Assembly (NCBI RefSeq): GCF_000218545.1
Contig: NC_015671.1
Span: 2,232,001-2,296,000, forward strand
Reading direction: 5' to 3'
DNA: 64,000 nt
Origin: Cellulomonas gilvus ATCC 13127
GTDB lineage: Bacteria; Actinomycetota; Actinomycetes; Actinomycetales; Cellulomonadaceae
Position numbers and translations under genes: made by a program. Below are positions 23,586 to 33,893 of this stretch, in pieces (the stretch's first letter is position 1; every line of letters begins with the position of its first letter). The notes under the pieces were generated by a model, which searched no databases, was not told where the DNA came from, and worked only from the letters and a program-made list of their open reading frames with translations.

Positions 23586-23642
23586 ATGGCCCAGGCCACC
23601 CCGTTGACCCGTCGCGCGCACCGGCCGGTGGGCACGCCGTGA
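23586..23642 (+). CDS. 18-codon leader ORF upstream of GNAT gene
   Basis: ATG preceded by a strong GGAGGA site (23577-23582) opens an 18-codon ORF. Its TGA overlaps the GTG of the acetyltransferase gene as GTGA. The peptide is basic and has no signal or membrane segment. The downstream gene has no ribosome binding site of its own, so the small ORF probably delivers ribosomes to it by termination-reinitiation. A regulatory peptide is possible but unproven. Confidence 0.55.
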   Translation: MAQATPLTRRAHRPVGTP

Positions 23643-24193
23643 CGCTCTTCCGGGAGACCGCCGACGTCTCGGTGCGGCCCGCGGTGCCGGGCGACGAGGC
23701 GGCGATCGTCGCGATCCAGGTCGGGGCGTGGCGTCGCGCGCACGGCGACCTCCTGGGCGGCGCGCTCGACGCGCTGGACCTCGACGCGATGACGCGCCAG
23801 TGGGAGGCCGCGGTGCTGGCACCGCCGGCCGGGCACCGGGTGCTCGTCGCGTGCGACGGCGCGACCGTTGTCGGGTTCGCCTCGGTCGCACCGGTGCCCT
23901 CGGCCGACCCGGCGGGCGCGCCGGGCGGGCTGCTGCACGCGCTCGAGGTCGACCCCGAGCACCAGCGGGGCGGCCACGGGTCGCGGCTGCTCGCGGCGTG
24001 CGTGGACCTGCTGCGGCAGGACGGCGCGGACCAGATCCTCACGTGGGTGCTCGACGGCGACACCGCGCGCGCACAGTTCCTGCAGGGCGCGGGCCTCGGC
24101 CCCGACGAGACCGTGCGTGAGCTCGCATCCGGGCCGCTGCCCGACGGCGGCGAGCGCACGGTCCGCGAGCACCGGTGGTGGGCGACCATCTGA
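23639..24193 (+). CDS. GNAT family N-acetyltransferase
   Basis: A 184-residue cytoplasmic acetyltransferase. The acetyl-CoA pyrophosphate-binding motif is in LEVDPEHQRGGHGSRLL (QRGGHGS, about residue 110), followed by the beta5 segment LTWVLDGDTARAQFLQGAGL. The acceptor substrate is unknown. GTG overlaps the stop of the short leader ORF. It converges on the TPR gene across 47 bp. Confidence 0.85.
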   Translation: MTLFRETADVSVRPAVPGDEAAIVAIQVGAWRRAHGDLLGGALDALDLDAMTRQWEAAVLAPPAGHRVLVACDGATVVGFASVAPVPSADPAGAPGGLLHALEVDPEHQRGGHGSRLLAACVDLLRQDGADQILTWVLDGDTARAQFLQGAGLGPDETVRELASGPLPDGGERTVREHRWWATI

Positions 24194-24200
24194 GCCGCGT

Positions 24201-24212
24201 GCCCCGCGGGGC
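24201..24212. terminator. weak hairpin between convergent genes
   Basis: Self-complementary GCCCCGCGGGGC between the ends of the GNAT and TPR genes. It is short and could be chance in GC-rich DNA. Confidence 0.25.
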
Positions 24213-24240
24213 CCTGCCGAGAACGCCGAGGCCGGGGTGG

Positions 24241-24708
24241 TCAGCGCGCGCGGAACAACGCGCGGGCGGTGCGCAGCGACTCGCGCGCGCGGCGGCGGTC
24301 ACCCGCCGCGTCGTACGCGAACGCCAGGTGGTACCACGAGCGCCAGTCGTCGGGTGCGGCGTGCGTCGCCGCGCGGACCTCGTCGAACGCGGCGCGCGCC
24401 GCGGCACGGTCGACGCGGCCCCCGGGCGAGCGCGGCAGGTCGTCCACGGGCAGCTCGTCGGCGGCCGCGAGCGCGTCGGCCATGCGCTGCACGTCGAGCG
24501 CGAGCGACCACTCACGCCAGACGAACCACACGACCACGGGCGGCAGCCCCCACAGCGCGATGCCCATGACCACGCCGACCGGCTCGCCGCTGGTCAGCAG
24601 CGCGGTCGCGCGTGTCGCGACGAGCACCACGTACAGCGCGAGCAGCCCCGTGAGCGCGACCGCCGCGGCGATCGCGACGACGCGTGCGCGTGAGGGAGCC
24701 GTCGCCAT
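24241..24708 (-). CDS. small membrane protein with C-terminal TPR-like motif
   Basis: A 155-residue protein with two hydrophobic segments (about 8-32 and 42-63) and one TPR-like helix pair at the C-terminus (WRSWYHLAFAYDAAGDRRRARESLRTA). No enzymatic motif. The ATG begins one base after the dapB TGA, so it is coupled to dapB and is presumably made with it. Function unknown; a scaffold at the membrane is only a guess. Confidence 0.75.
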   Translation of the reverse strand: MATAPSRARVVAIAAAVALTGLLALYVVLVATRATALLTSGEPVGVVMGIALWGLPPVVVWFVWREWSLALDVQRMADALAAADELPVDDLPRSPGGRVDRAAARAAFDEVRAATHAAPDDWRSWYHLAFAYDAAGDRRRARESLRTARALFRAR

Positions 24709-24709
24709 C

Positions 24710-25477
<768 letters not shown>

Positions 25478-25498
25478 TCCGCGTCCGCGCAGCCGTCC

Positions 25499-26326
25499 TC
25501 ACCCGGCGGCGACGGCCGGCGGCTCCCCCGTCAGCGCGACCACGCGCTCCTCGAGCCGGTGCAGCTCCACGGGCGTCAGGCCCGTGAACCGCTCGACCTC
25601 ACGCGGCGCCTGACCCGCGCGGGCGTACCACCGCAGCGCGGCGACGACGTCCGCCGGTGCGACGGGCCCGGGTCCAACCGCCTCGCGCACGAACCCCGTG
25701 AACCGGACCGCCGCGAGGTAGGCCGCGGGAGGTGCACCGAGGTGCCGGACGGACCAGCGGTGCACGTCGCTCACGGTGACCTCGAGCGCGCGTGCCAGGT
25801 CCGTCACCGTCACCAGCCCACGGCGCTCGTCGGCCAGCGCGAGCGCTTCCGCGAGCCGGTCGACCTCGTCGTCGACGGGCACGGCCGCGGCGCGCACGGC
25901 GAGCCCGTCCTCGAGCGCTCGCGCGGCGGCTGTGGCGTCCCCCGCGAGGAGCGCGGTCCGGGCGGCCGCCACGACGCCCGCGGGCAGCACGTCGGTCAGC
26001 GGGAGCCAGGTGTCGACCGCGCCGGTCACGCCCAGACGTGCGAGCGCGAGCGGGTGAAGTTGCAGCCCGAGGCGCACACCGCCGGCCCCGCCACGACGCA
26101 CCACGGGGCGCGTGCCCAGGCCGCGCACGCCGTCCTCGTCGCGCGTCGTCGCTCCCGTGCGCGCGTCGGCCCGCGTGCCGGGCGGCCCGTCGGTGACCTG
26201 CAGCAACCCCCGTCCGTCCGGCAGCAGGAGCTCGCACTCCCCCTCCTGGTCCGTCACCACCCAGGCGTGCTCGACGAGCTCGGGGTGGGTCCCGGACAGG
26301 CGCCGGTACACGGTCGCGGTGGCCAT
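25499..26326 (-). CDS. AraC family-like transcriptional regulator
   Basis: A 275-residue protein. The N-terminal half fits the DUF6597-type ligand domain seen in AraC regulators, and the C-terminal half carries a helix-turn-helix (TVTDLARALEVTVSDVHRWSVRHLGAPPAAYL) typical of AraC. Ligand and targets are unknown. It is divergent from the secreted protease gene across about 160 bp, which makes that gene a candidate target. GATGAT 6 nt before the ATG suggests a leaderless mRNA. Confidence 0.75.
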   Translation of the reverse strand: MATATVYRRLSGTHPELVEHAWVVTDQEGECELLLPDGRGLLQVTDGPPGTRADARTGATTRDEDGVRGLGTRPVVRRGGAGGVRLGLQLHPLALARLGVTGAVDTWLPLTDVLPAGVVAAARTALLAGDATAAARALEDGLAVRAAAVPVDDEVDRLAEALALADERRGLVTVTDLARALEVTVSDVHRWSVRHLGAPPAAYLAAVRFTGFVREAVGPGPVAPADVVAALRWYARAGQAPREVERFTGLTPVELHRLEERVVALTGEPPAVAAG

Positions 26327-26485
26327 GCGTCCATCATCGCGCGCCCGGCCGCTCCGGGAGCCCTGCCGCCGCGATGTCCGGATCCGCCCGGTTCGTGCTC
26401 CTGACCCGTACAGCGCGCTCGCCGTGCCCGCGTCGTCGCGGGGTCAGGGACCGGCGGACGCGGCATCGAGCCGAAGGAGTGCACG

Positions 26486-29400
26486 ATGAGCATGCGCTCA
26501 CGCGTGACGAACGACCCGGAGGGCCGCACTGCGGCCCCTCCCCCTGCGGTCCGCGGTCGTGCGGGCCGGACCCGCCGACGCAGCACCGGCCACGCCGTCG
26601 CGGCCTGTACGGCCGCGTTGGCGCTCGTGGTCGCGGGCGGCGTCCAGGCCACCGCGGCGGTCACGGCTGCTCCCGACGGCTCGTCGGTCCAGTCCGGACC
26701 TGCGCGCGCCGAGTTCGAGGGGTACGTCGGCTACGGGAAGGACCTCGGCGTGACCGCCGCGGTCGACACCCCGAAGGCCACCGGGCTCGGCCCGGTCGGC
26801 ACGCCGGGGCACGACACGCCGGACGTCCCGGGGACGACCACGCCGACGCGCCGCGCGCTCCCGTCGGTCGCGCCGCTGCCGTCCGCACCGGACGCCGACG
26901 CGGTGGCCGCGGTGCGCGCGCGGATCGCACGGGACGGCGAGGCGCGCGTCACGGTGACCGCCGCGGGCTCGCTCCGCCGCGACCTCGGCCGCACGGCCGC
27001 ATCCCTGTCCGCGCAGCACGAGCTCACCGACCAGGCGCAGGCCGGCCTCGACGCGACGCTGCGCGGCACGGGCGCACGTCTCGAGGGACTCGACCCGCTG
27101 CTGCCCGCGGGGGTCTGGACCATCACGCGCGAGGGCCTCGACGCGCTCCTGGCAGACGCGCGCGTCGGCTCGGTGTCGCTGGACGGGCACGCCGAGGCGA
27201 ACCTCGCCTCGAGCACGGGCGTCATCGACTCCGACCTGCTCAACGCCGCCGGGATGCTGGGCAACGACTTCGACGGAGCCACGGGCGGGGCGTACCAGGT
27301 CGCCGTCATCGACTCGGGCGTGGACGGCGGGCACGCCGCGTTCACGGGCCGCATCGTCTCGCAGGCGTGCTACGTCACGGACTCGTCGTGCCCCGGCGGC
27401 ACCAACGCGTCCACGGCCGTCGGCAGCGGCGAGGAGTGCACGCACTCCACCGACTGCGACCACGGCACGCACGTCGCGAGCATCGCGGCGGGCCAGTCGT
27501 TCACGGGCGGCCACGAGGGCGTCGCCCGCGGCGCCGGGATCGTGGCGGTCAAGGTCGCGCAGGACAACCCGTCGAGCGCGCGCTGGACGGCCCAGTTCTC
27601 GTCGATCAACAACGCGCTCGCCCGCGTGTGGACGCTCAAGACGTCGACGAACCCGAAGATCGTCTCGGTCAACCTGAGCATCGGCACCGACACCGTGTTC
27701 GCCCCGGGGGACGCGGCCTGCGCCGCGGTCTCGCCGACGACGAACACGTGGTTCTCGCTGCTGCAGGGCCAGGGCGTGGCCGTGGTGGTCGCGGCCGGCA
27801 ACAACGGGAGCAGCACCGGGATGAGCTTCCCGGGCTGCCTCACCACGGCCTTCGCGGTCGGCGCGACGAGCGACACGGACGTCCCCGCGTCGTTCACCAA
27901 CTCGACGTCCGACCTGCGGTGGTGGGCGCCGGGAGTCGGTATCGACGCGGCGGTCCCCACCGGGACCAACCACGCGTCCAAGAACGGCACCTCCATGGCC
28001 GCGCCGCACGTCACGGGTGCGTTCGCGCTCCTGCGCGAGTGTGTCGACGGCAACGGCGTGCCCCTCACCAACGCCGCGGCGGCCGCGAACCTGGACGCGA
28101 CCGGCGTGGACGTCACGCGTGCGGGCGTGACCAGGAAGCGGATCAACGTGCTCGACGCGGCGACCCGCACCGTCAACAACAACGACTTCGCCGCCGCCGA
28201 GGTGCTCACGGGCAACGGCCCGTTGAACGACTTCGACTTCACGGTCTGCTCCGACGCGGAGCCCGGCGAACCGGGACCGTTCAGCGTCGACAACGGCGTC
28301 TGGTGGCGGTGGACGCCGGCCACCACCGGCACGGCGACGATCTCCACCGAGGACAACGGCACGAACGTCACGACGTTCGACACGACGCTCACGGTGTACA
28401 CGGGCGCCACGCTCGCCACGCTCACGCCCGTGGCGTGGGACGACGACTCCGGGACGGGCGCACGCAGCCTGGTGCAGCTGCCGGTCAACGGCGGGACCAC
28501 CTACCGCATCAAGGTGGACGGGTTCGCGGCGACCAACGGCCTGCTCAACCTGCACGTCGAGAACGGACCGCCGCCGCTGTGCTTCGGCGTCGCGGCGACA
28601 CTCGTCGGGACTCCGGGTGCCGACGTGCTCACGGGCACCGCGGGCGACGACGTCGTCGTGGCCGGCGCGGGCGACGACCGCATCCGGGGCCTGGCGGGCA
28701 ACGACCGGATCTGCGGCGACGCGGGTGACGACACCGTGCTGGGCGGCGACGGCACCGACCTGGTCCTCGGCGGCTCGGGGGCGGACACGATCCGTGGCGA
28801 GGCGGGCGACGACACGCTCGTCGGCAACCCCGGCTCAGGCTCGACCGACGACGTCGGCGACCTCATCGAGGGCGGCCCGGGGAACGACTTCCTGGACGGC
28901 TGGACCGGCGACGACACCCTGGCCGGAGGCCCGGGTGACGACCAGATCCGCGGCGAGGCGGGCACCGACACGGTGACGTACGCGGCCTCGACCACGGCGG
29001 TGCAGATCGACCTGGCGATCAAGGTGGCGACCGGCGAGGGCTCCGACACGTTCGTCGGCGTCGAGAACGCGACCGGCTCGTCGTTCGGCGACCGGGTGCG
29101 GGGCAGCAACCTGCCCAACGTCCTGCGCGGCGGTCCCGGTCACGACAAGGTCGGCGGCGTGGGCGGTCCGGACGTGCTGTACGGCGGCCCGGGCAACGAC
29201 CAGGTCCGCGGCGGGCTCGGGATGGACCGGCTCTACGGCGAGGACGGCAACGACTCGCTGTACGCGGAGGACGGCGAGGACTCCGCGGACGGCGGGCCCG
29301 GCAAGGACGTCGTCGACGGCGGCACGGACACCGACGTCGTGCACGGCGGCACCGGTGACGACACGGTGCGCGGCGGCACGGGTGACGACCGGGTCTACGG

Positions 29401-29563
29401 CGACGACGGCCACGACAAGGCCTTCGGCGACGCGGGCCGCGACAAGGTCTACGGCGGCAACGGGAACGACGGCCTCACCGGCGGCAACGGCGTCGACTCG
29501 TGCTCCGGCGGCGCCGGGACCGATACGGGCGCCTCGTGCGAGTCGATCACGGGCATCCCGTGA
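26486..29563 (+). CDS. secreted subtilisin-like S8 protease with C-terminal RTX repeats
   Basis: A 1025-residue exoprotein. A twin-basic N-terminus and hydrophobic core (about 30-55) form the signal peptide; a propeptide-like region covers about 130-245. The S8 triad is intact: Asp276 (VAVIDSGVD), His326 (HGTHVAS) and Ser503 (NGTSMAAPHV). A beta-sandwich domain (about 560-700, VWWRWTPATTGTATI) precedes more than 20 Ca2+-binding RTX nonapeptides of type GGxGxDxxx (about 712-1015). The RTX block is interrupted once, near 835-865. A GAAGGAG site precedes the ATG. Calcium would fold the C-terminus only outside the cell. No type I secretion genes are nearby, so Sec or Tat export is expected. Confidence 0.93.
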   Translation: MSMRSRVTNDPEGRTAAPPPAVRGRAGRTRRRSTGHAVAACTAALALVVAGGVQATAAVTAAPDGSSVQSGPARAEFEGYVGYGKDLGVTAAVDTPKATGLGPVGTPGHDTPDVPGTTTPTRRALPSVAPLPSAPDADAVAAVRARIARDGEARVTVTAAGSLRRDLGRTAASLSAQHELTDQAQAGLDATLRGTGARLEGLDPLLPAGVWTITREGLDALLADARVGSVSLDGHAEANLASSTGVIDSDLLNAAGMLGNDFDGATGGAYQVAVIDSGVDGGHAAFTGRIVSQACYVTDSSCPGGTNASTAVGSGEECTHSTDCDHGTHVASIAAGQSFTGGHEGVARGAGIVAVKVAQDNPSSARWTAQFSSINNALARVWTLKTSTNPKIVSVNLSIGTDTVFAPGDAACAAVSPTTNTWFSLLQGQGVAVVVAAGNNGSSTGMSFPGCLTTAFAVGATSDTDVPASFTNSTSDLRWWAPGVGIDAAVPTGTNHASKNGTSMAAPHVTGAFALLRECVDGNGVPLTNAAAAANLDATGVDVTRAGVTRKRINVLDAATRTVNNNDFAAAEVLTGNGPLNDFDFTVCSDAEPGEPGPFSVDNGVWWRWTPATTGTATISTEDNGTNVTTFDTTLTVYTGATLATLTPVAWDDDSGTGARSLVQLPVNGGTTYRIKVDGFAATNGLLNLHVENGPPPLCFGVAATLVGTPGADVLTGTAGDDVVVAGAGDDRIRGLAGNDRICGDAGDDTVLGGDGTDLVLGGSGADTIRGEAGDDTLVGNPGSGSTDDVGDLIEGGPGNDFLDGWTGDDTLAGGPGDDQIRGEAGTDTVTYAASTTAVQIDLAIKVATGEGSDTFVGVENATGSSFGDRVRGSNLPNVLRGGPGHDKVGGVGGPDVLYGGPGNDQVRGGLGMDRLYGEDGNDSLYAEDGEDSADGGPGKDVVDGGTDTDVVHGGTGDDTVRGGTGDDRVYGDDGHDKAFGDAGRDKVYGGNGNDGLTGGNGVDSCSGGAGTDTGASCESITGIP

Positions 29564-29592
29564 CCCGACCGGCCTGACGTCCGGCACGACGA

Positions 29593-29623
29593 CAGCGGGA
29601 CCGGTCGAGGACCGGTCCCGCTG
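29593..29623. terminator. bidirectional terminator
   Basis: Perfect 14-bp inverted repeat CAGCGGGACCGGTC / GACCGGTCCCGCTG with a 3-nt GAG loop, between the convergent protease and M16 peptidase genes. Confidence 0.8.
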
Positions 29624-29641
29624 CCGTGCGTCGTCCGGCCG

Positions 29642-31018
29642 TCAGTCCCCGAAGGGGCCGACGCGCACGATGGAACGGGGTCGCGACGCGAGCTCGGCGG
29701 CGAGCTCCTGCACGTCCGCGACCGTGACCGCACGCACGCGTTCGAGCGACTCGTCGATGCTGAGCAGCTCGCCGTGCACCAGCTCGGCCTTGCCGAGCCG
29801 GCTCATCCGCGAACCGGAGTCCTCCATGCCGAGCACGAGCCCGCCCGAGAGCTGACCGACCGAGCGGGCGAGCTCGGCCGGGCTGATGGGCTCGGCCGCG
29901 AGCCGCTCCCACTCGGCGACCATGAGCGCGACGACCTCGTCGACCTTGCCCGGCGTGCAGCCCGCGTACAGGCCGAACACCCCGGTGTCGGAGTGGCCGG
30001 ATGCGAACGAGTACGTCGAGTACGCCAGGCCCCGCTTCTCGCGCACCTCCTGGAACAGGCGCGACGACATGCCGCCGCCGAGCACGGCGTTGAGCACCGA
30101 GAGCGTGAACCGTCGGTCGTCCGTCGCGGTGAGCGACGTGCAGCCGACGATGACGTTCGCCTGCTCGGTCGGGCGACGCACCGAGCGCTCGACGCCGCTC
30201 GCGGGCAGCCCTTCGGCGCCGGCGACGATACCCGCGGCCGGTGCACGACGGCCGCGCGGCTCGGCCTGCGCGGCGAGGTCCCAGCCACCCGCGGCGAGCG
30301 CCTCGGCGACCTGCGCGCACAGCGCGTCGTGGTCGACGCCACCGGCCGCGCTCACGACGAGCGAGGACGGCTGGTAGTGCCACCGGTAGTGCTCCCACAC
30401 CGCGTCACGCGGGACCGCGCGGATGGTGTCCGGGGTTCCGCCGATGGGCCGGCCGAGCGGGTGCTCACCCAGCACGACGGACGCGAACTGCTCGTGCACG
30501 ACGTCGCTCGGGTCGTCGTCGTTCATGGCGAGCTCTTCGAGGATCACGCCGCGCTCGGTCTCGAGCTCGTCGGCCTCGAGCCGTGCCGAGGTCACCATGT
30601 CGGTGATCACGTCGACCGCCATGGGCAGGTCGGTGTCGAGCACGCGCGCGTAGTAGCACGTGTGCTCCTTGCCGGTCGCGGCGTTCGCCTCGCCGCCGAC
30701 GGCGTCGAACGCCTCGGCGATGTCCATCGCGGACCGGCGCGCGGTGCCCTTGAACAGCAGGTGCTCGAGGAAGTGCGTCGAGCCGAAGTGGCCCGACTCC
30801 TCGTCACGCGAGCCCACGCCGACCCAGGCACCCACCGTGGCGGAGCGCAGACCCGGCATGTGCTCGGTCAGGACCCGGACCCCGCCGGGCAGGACCGAAC
30901 GACGCACGTGGGCGTCGCCGTCCTGCCCGGCGGCCTGCTCGGCGTCCGGGTGACCCGGACGCACGAGCGGAAGGTCGAGCGGCACGTCAGGCGTCGGCCT
31001 TCTCGGCGTCGTCGGCAC
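29642..31018 (-). CDS. M16 family zinc peptidase
   Basis: A 458-residue peptidase of the mitochondrial-processing-peptidase type. The inverted zinc motif HFLEH (His82, Glu85, His86) and the downstream glutamate region [13 protein letters not shown] are intact; the second domain has [24 protein letters not shown]. It probably degrades peptides in the cytoplasm; the substrate is unknown. Co-occurrence after pnp is common in actinobacteria. The start GTG 31018 lies inside pnp by 32 nt; GTG 30985, one base after the pnp stop, is a reasonable alternative. Confidence 0.92.
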   Translation of the reverse strand: MPTTPRRPTPDVPLDLPLVRPGHPDAEQAAGQDGDAHVRRSVLPGGVRVLTEHMPGLRSATVGAWVGVGSRDEESGHFGSTHFLEHLLFKGTARRSAMDIAEAFDAVGGEANAATGKEHTCYYARVLDTDLPMAVDVITDMVTSARLEADELETERGVILEELAMNDDDPSDVVHEQFASVVLGEHPLGRPIGGTPDTIRAVPRDAVWEHYRWHYQPSSLVVSAAGGVDHDALCAQVAEALAAGGWDLAAQAEPRGRRAPAAGIVAGAEGLPASGVERSVRRPTEQANVIVGCTSLTATDDRRFTLSVLNAVLGGGMSSRLFQEVREKRGLAYSTYSFASGHSDTGVFGLYAGCTPGKVDEVVALMVAEWERLAAEPISPAELARSVGQLSGGLVLGMEDSGSRMSRLGKAELVHGELLSIDESLERVRAVTVADVQELAAELASRPRSIVRVGPFGD

Positions 31019-33227
31019 CGGCCTGCTCGGCCGCCTCGTCGATCACGGCGTGCAGCGAGAGCTTGCCGCGGGGGTCGATCTCACCGATCTCGACCTGGAC
31101 CTTCTGGCCGACGGCCAGGACGTCCTCGACGTTCTCGACGCGCTTGCCGCCCACGAGCTTGCGGATCTGGCTGATGTGCAGCAGACCGTCCTTGCCCGGC
31201 GAGAGCGAGATGAACGCGCCGAACGTCGTGGTCTTGACGACCGTGCCGACGAAGCGCTCCCCGATCTCCGGCATGTGCGGGTTGGCGATCGCGTTGATCG
31301 CCGCGCGCGCGGCCTCCGCCGACGGACCGTCGGTGGCGCCGATGTAGACCGTGCCGTCGTCCTCGATCGAGATGTCGGCGCCGGTCTCCTCCTGGATCTG
31401 GTTGATCATCTTGCCCTTCGGGCCGATGACCTCGCCGATCTTGTCGACCGGGACCTTCACCGTGATGACGCGCGGCGCGAACGGGCTCATCTCGTCGGGC
31501 ACGTCGATCGCCTCGGCGATGACGTCGAGGATCGCCAGGCGCGCCTCCTTGGCCTGCGTCAGCGCACCGGCCAGCACCGAGGCCGGGATGCCCTCGAGCT
31601 TGGTGTCGAGCTGGATCGCGGTGACGAACTCGCGCGTGCCGGCGACCTTGAAGTCCATGTCACCGAACGCGTCCTCGGCCCCGAGGATGTCCGTGAGCGC
31701 CGCGTAGCGCGTCTGGCCGTCGACCGTGTCGGAGACCAGACCCATCGCGATGCCCGCGACGGGCGCACGCAGCGGCACACCCGCGTTGAGCAGCGACAGC
31801 GTCGAGGCGCACACCGAGCCCATCGAGGTCGAGCCGTTCGACCCGAGGGCCTCGGAGACCTGACGGATCGCGTAGGGGAACTCCTCGCGGCTCGGCAGGA
31901 CCGGCATGAGCGCGCGCTCGGCGAGCGCGCCGTGACCGATCTCGCGGCGCTTGGGCGAACCCACGCGGCCGGTCTCACCGGTCGAGTACGGCGGGAAGTT
32001 GTAGTTGTGCATGTAGCGCTTGCGCGTCTCCGGGGAGAGCGTGTCGAGCTGCTGCTCCATGCGGAGCATGTTCAGCGTCGTGACGCCCAGGATCTGCGTC
32101 TCGCCACGCTCGAACAGCGCCGAGCCGTGCACGCGGGGCAGGACCTCGACCTCGGCACCGAGCGTGCGGATGTCCCGCAGGCCACGGCCGTCGATCCGGA
32201 AGCCGTCGGTGAGGATGCGCTGGCGGATGAGCTTCTTCTGCACGGACCGGTACGCGGCCGACAGCTCCTTCTCACGGCCCGCGAACTGCTCGGCGAGCTG
32301 GGCCACGACCTCGGCCTTGATCTCGTCGAGCCGGTTCTCGCGCGTCTGCTTGTCGGCGATCGACAGGGCCTCGCCCAGCGGACCGGCGGACGCGGCCTCG
32401 ACCGCGTCGTACGCGTCGGCCTGGTAGTCCGGGAACGTCGGGAAGACCTGGGTCTCCTTGGCGGCCTTCGCGGCGAGCTCGGCCTGCGCCTCGACCAGGA
32501 CCCGGATGAACGGCTTGGCCGCGTCCAGACCCGCCGCGACGATCTCCTCGGTGGGCGCGGTCGCACCCTCCTGGATGAGGTTCCACGACTTCTCGGGCGC
32601 CTCGGCCTCGATCATCGCGATCGCGACGTCCGACGAGCCGTCGGCGGCGGTCACGACGCGGCCCGCGACGACCATGTCGAACGTCGCGCGCTCACGCTCG
32701 GAGTAGCGCGGGAACGCGACCCACTGGCCGTCGACGAGCGCGATGCGCACGCCACCGACGGGGCCGGAGAACGGCAGGCCCGACAGCTGCGTCGAGATCG
32801 ACGCGGCGTTGATCGCGAGCACGTCGTACGCGTCGTCGGGGTGGATCGCCAGGACCGTGATGACGACCTGGACCTCGTTGCGCAGGCCCTTGACGAACAG
32901 CGGGCGCAGCGGGCGGTCCACCAGGCGGCACGCCAGGATCGCCTCGGTCGAGGGACGGCCCTCACGGCGGAAGAACGAGCCGGGGATCTTGCCGGCGGCG
33001 TACTGCCGCTCCTCGACGTCGATCGTCAGCGGGAAGAAGTCGAACTGCTCCTTGGGGTGCTTGCCGGCCGTGGTGGCCGACAGCAGCATCGTGTCGCCGT
33101 CCAGGTAGGCGGCGGCGGAGCCGGCGGCCTGCTTGGCCAGGCGGCCCGTCTCGAAGCGGACGGTGCGGGTGCCGAAGCGACCGTTGTCGATCACGGCCTC
33201 GGCGAACTGGATCTCGGGACCCTCCAC
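30987..33227 (-). CDS. pnp: polyribonucleotide nucleotidyltransferase (PNPase)
   Basis: A 746-residue 3'-5' phosphorolytic exoribonuclease: two RNase PH domains ([16 protein letters not shown] in the first, [18 protein letters not shown] and [19 protein letters not shown] in the second), a KH domain ([20 protein letters not shown]) and an S1 domain ([15 protein letters not shown]). In actinobacteria it also makes heteropolymeric tails. GTG 33227 is set by a perfect AAGGAGG upstream. It follows rpsO, the near-universal order. A stem-loop abuts its ribosome binding site. Confidence 0.97.
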   Translation of the reverse strand: MEGPEIQFAEAVIDNGRFGTRTVRFETGRLAKQAAGSAAAYLDGDTMLLSATTAGKHPKEQFDFFPLTIDVEERQYAAGKIPGSFFRREGRPSTEAILACRLVDRPLRPLFVKGLRNEVQVVITVLAIHPDDAYDVLAINAASISTQLSGLPFSGPVGGVRIALVDGQWVAFPRYSERERATFDMVVAGRVVTAADGSSDVAIAMIEAEAPEKSWNLIQEGATAPTEEIVAAGLDAAKPFIRVLVEAQAELAAKAAKETQVFPTFPDYQADAYDAVEAASAGPLGEALSIADKQTRENRLDEIKAEVVAQLAEQFAGREKELSAAYRSVQKKLIRQRILTDGFRIDGRGLRDIRTLGAEVEVLPRVHGSALFERGETQILGVTTLNMLRMEQQLDTLSPETRKRYMHNYNFPPYSTGETGRVGSPKRREIGHGALAERALMPVLPSREEFPYAIRQVSEALGSNGSTSMGSVCASTLSLLNAGVPLRAPVAGIAMGLVSDTVDGQTRYAALTDILGAEDAFGDMDFKVAGTREFVTAIQLDTKLEGIPASVLAGALTQAKEARLAILDVIAEAIDVPDEMSPFAPRVITVKVPVDKIGEVIGPKGKMINQIQEETGADISIEDDGTVYIGATDGPSAEAARAAINAIANPHMPEIGERFVGTVVKTTTFGAFISLSPGKDGLLHISQIRKLVGGKRVENVEDVLAVGQKVQVEIGEIDPRGKLSLHAVIDEAAEQAGADDAEKADA

Positions 33228-33240
33228 GGGTGCCCTCCTT

Positions 33241-33286
33241 GTCCTCGAAGGCGCCGGTCGGACCCCGGCGGTCTTCGATCGAGGAC
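33241..33286 (-). promoter_or_regulatory. stem-loop in the pnp leader next to the ribosome binding site
   Basis: On the minus strand GTCCTCGA (33286-33279) can pair with TCGAGGAC (33248-33241), enclosing an inner CGCCGG/CCGGCG stem. The outer stem ends directly at AAGGAGG of pnp. A partial direct copy GTCTTCGA (33271-33278) offers an alternative partner. The position fits autogenous control as known for enterobacterial pnp, but that is inference. Confidence 0.45.
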
Positions 33287-33460
33287 CACGGAGCGAGGCT
33301 CCGGAGACCACTACCGAGGACCGGACAGGCGGACCGACGCGGTGGATGGTGCTGTGGTGCGCCGCCGGGCCCAGCCCGGCGGGTCGTGCGATGGCACCGG
33401 AGCGATCATGCCCGGTCCCGTCGGGCCGCGCGCGCGACGCGCGGGCTCGACATGCGAAGC

Positions 33461-33488
33461 AGCCCGGACCCCCGAGGGGATCCGGGCT
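33461..33488 (-). terminator. hairpin after rpsO
   Basis: 8-bp AGCCCGGA / TCCGGGCT with an inner CCCC/GGGG extension, 12 nt beyond the rpsO stop. It may terminate or attenuate before pnp, as in the rpsO-pnp operons of other bacteria. Confidence 0.6.
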
Positions 33489-33499
33489 GGTCCGGAAGT

Positions 33500-33769
33500 T
33501 CAGCGACGCAGACCGAGGCGCTCGATGATCGAGCGGTACCGGTTGATGTCGATCTTCTGCAGGTAGCCGAGCAGTCGGCGACGACGACCCACGAGCAGCA
33601 GCAGGCCGCGGCGGCTGTGGTGGTCGTGCTTGTGCTCCTTGAGGTGCTCGGTCAGGTCCTTGATGCGCTGCGTCAGGACAGCGATCTGGACCTCGGGGGA
33701 ACCGGTGTCGCCCTCGTGCGTGGCGTACTCGGTCATGATGGCCTGCTTGGTGGCGGCGTCGAGGGACAC
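33500..33769 (-). CDS. rpsO: 30S ribosomal protein S15
   Basis: 89 residues, the normal length. Family features: the N-terminal [39 protein letters not shown] for 16S rRNA contact, and [24 protein letters not shown]. It binds helices 20-22 of 16S rRNA and nucleates the platform. GTG 33769 has AAGGAGAG upstream. pnp follows. Confidence 0.97.
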   Translation of the reverse strand: MSLDAATKQAIMTEYATHEGDTGSPEVQIAVLTQRIKDLTEHLKEHKHDHHSRRGLLLLVGRRRRLLGYLQKIDINRYRSIIERLGLRR

Positions 33770-33855
33770 GGCTCTCCTTGATGGTTCGTTGCGCGGTGCG
33801 CCGGGGCATGTCCACCCGGGCTCTCTGGTTCCGCGGCCGATCAGACGGCCTGGCA

Positions 33856-33861
33856 ACTCTA
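33856..33861 (-). promoter_or_regulatory. -10 box of rpsO
   Basis: TAGAGT on the minus strand, predicting an rpsO leader of about 80 nt. The leader contains a short CCGGG/CCCGG stem and could carry the S15 autoregulatory site known in other bacteria. The -35 region is poor. Confidence 0.45.
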
Positions 33862-33893
33862 CCAGCAGTCGGCCGTGCACCCGTCGACGCCGG

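Noticed and set aside
24201..24212. Palindrome GCCCCGCGGGGC as a regulatory operator
   Set aside because: Short GC-only palindromes are expected by chance here, and it lies between converging gene ends; kept only as a weak terminator.
26486..29563. Type I secretion substrate
   Set aside because: RTX repeats suggest it, but there is an N-terminal signal peptide and no ABC/MFP secretion genes in the window.
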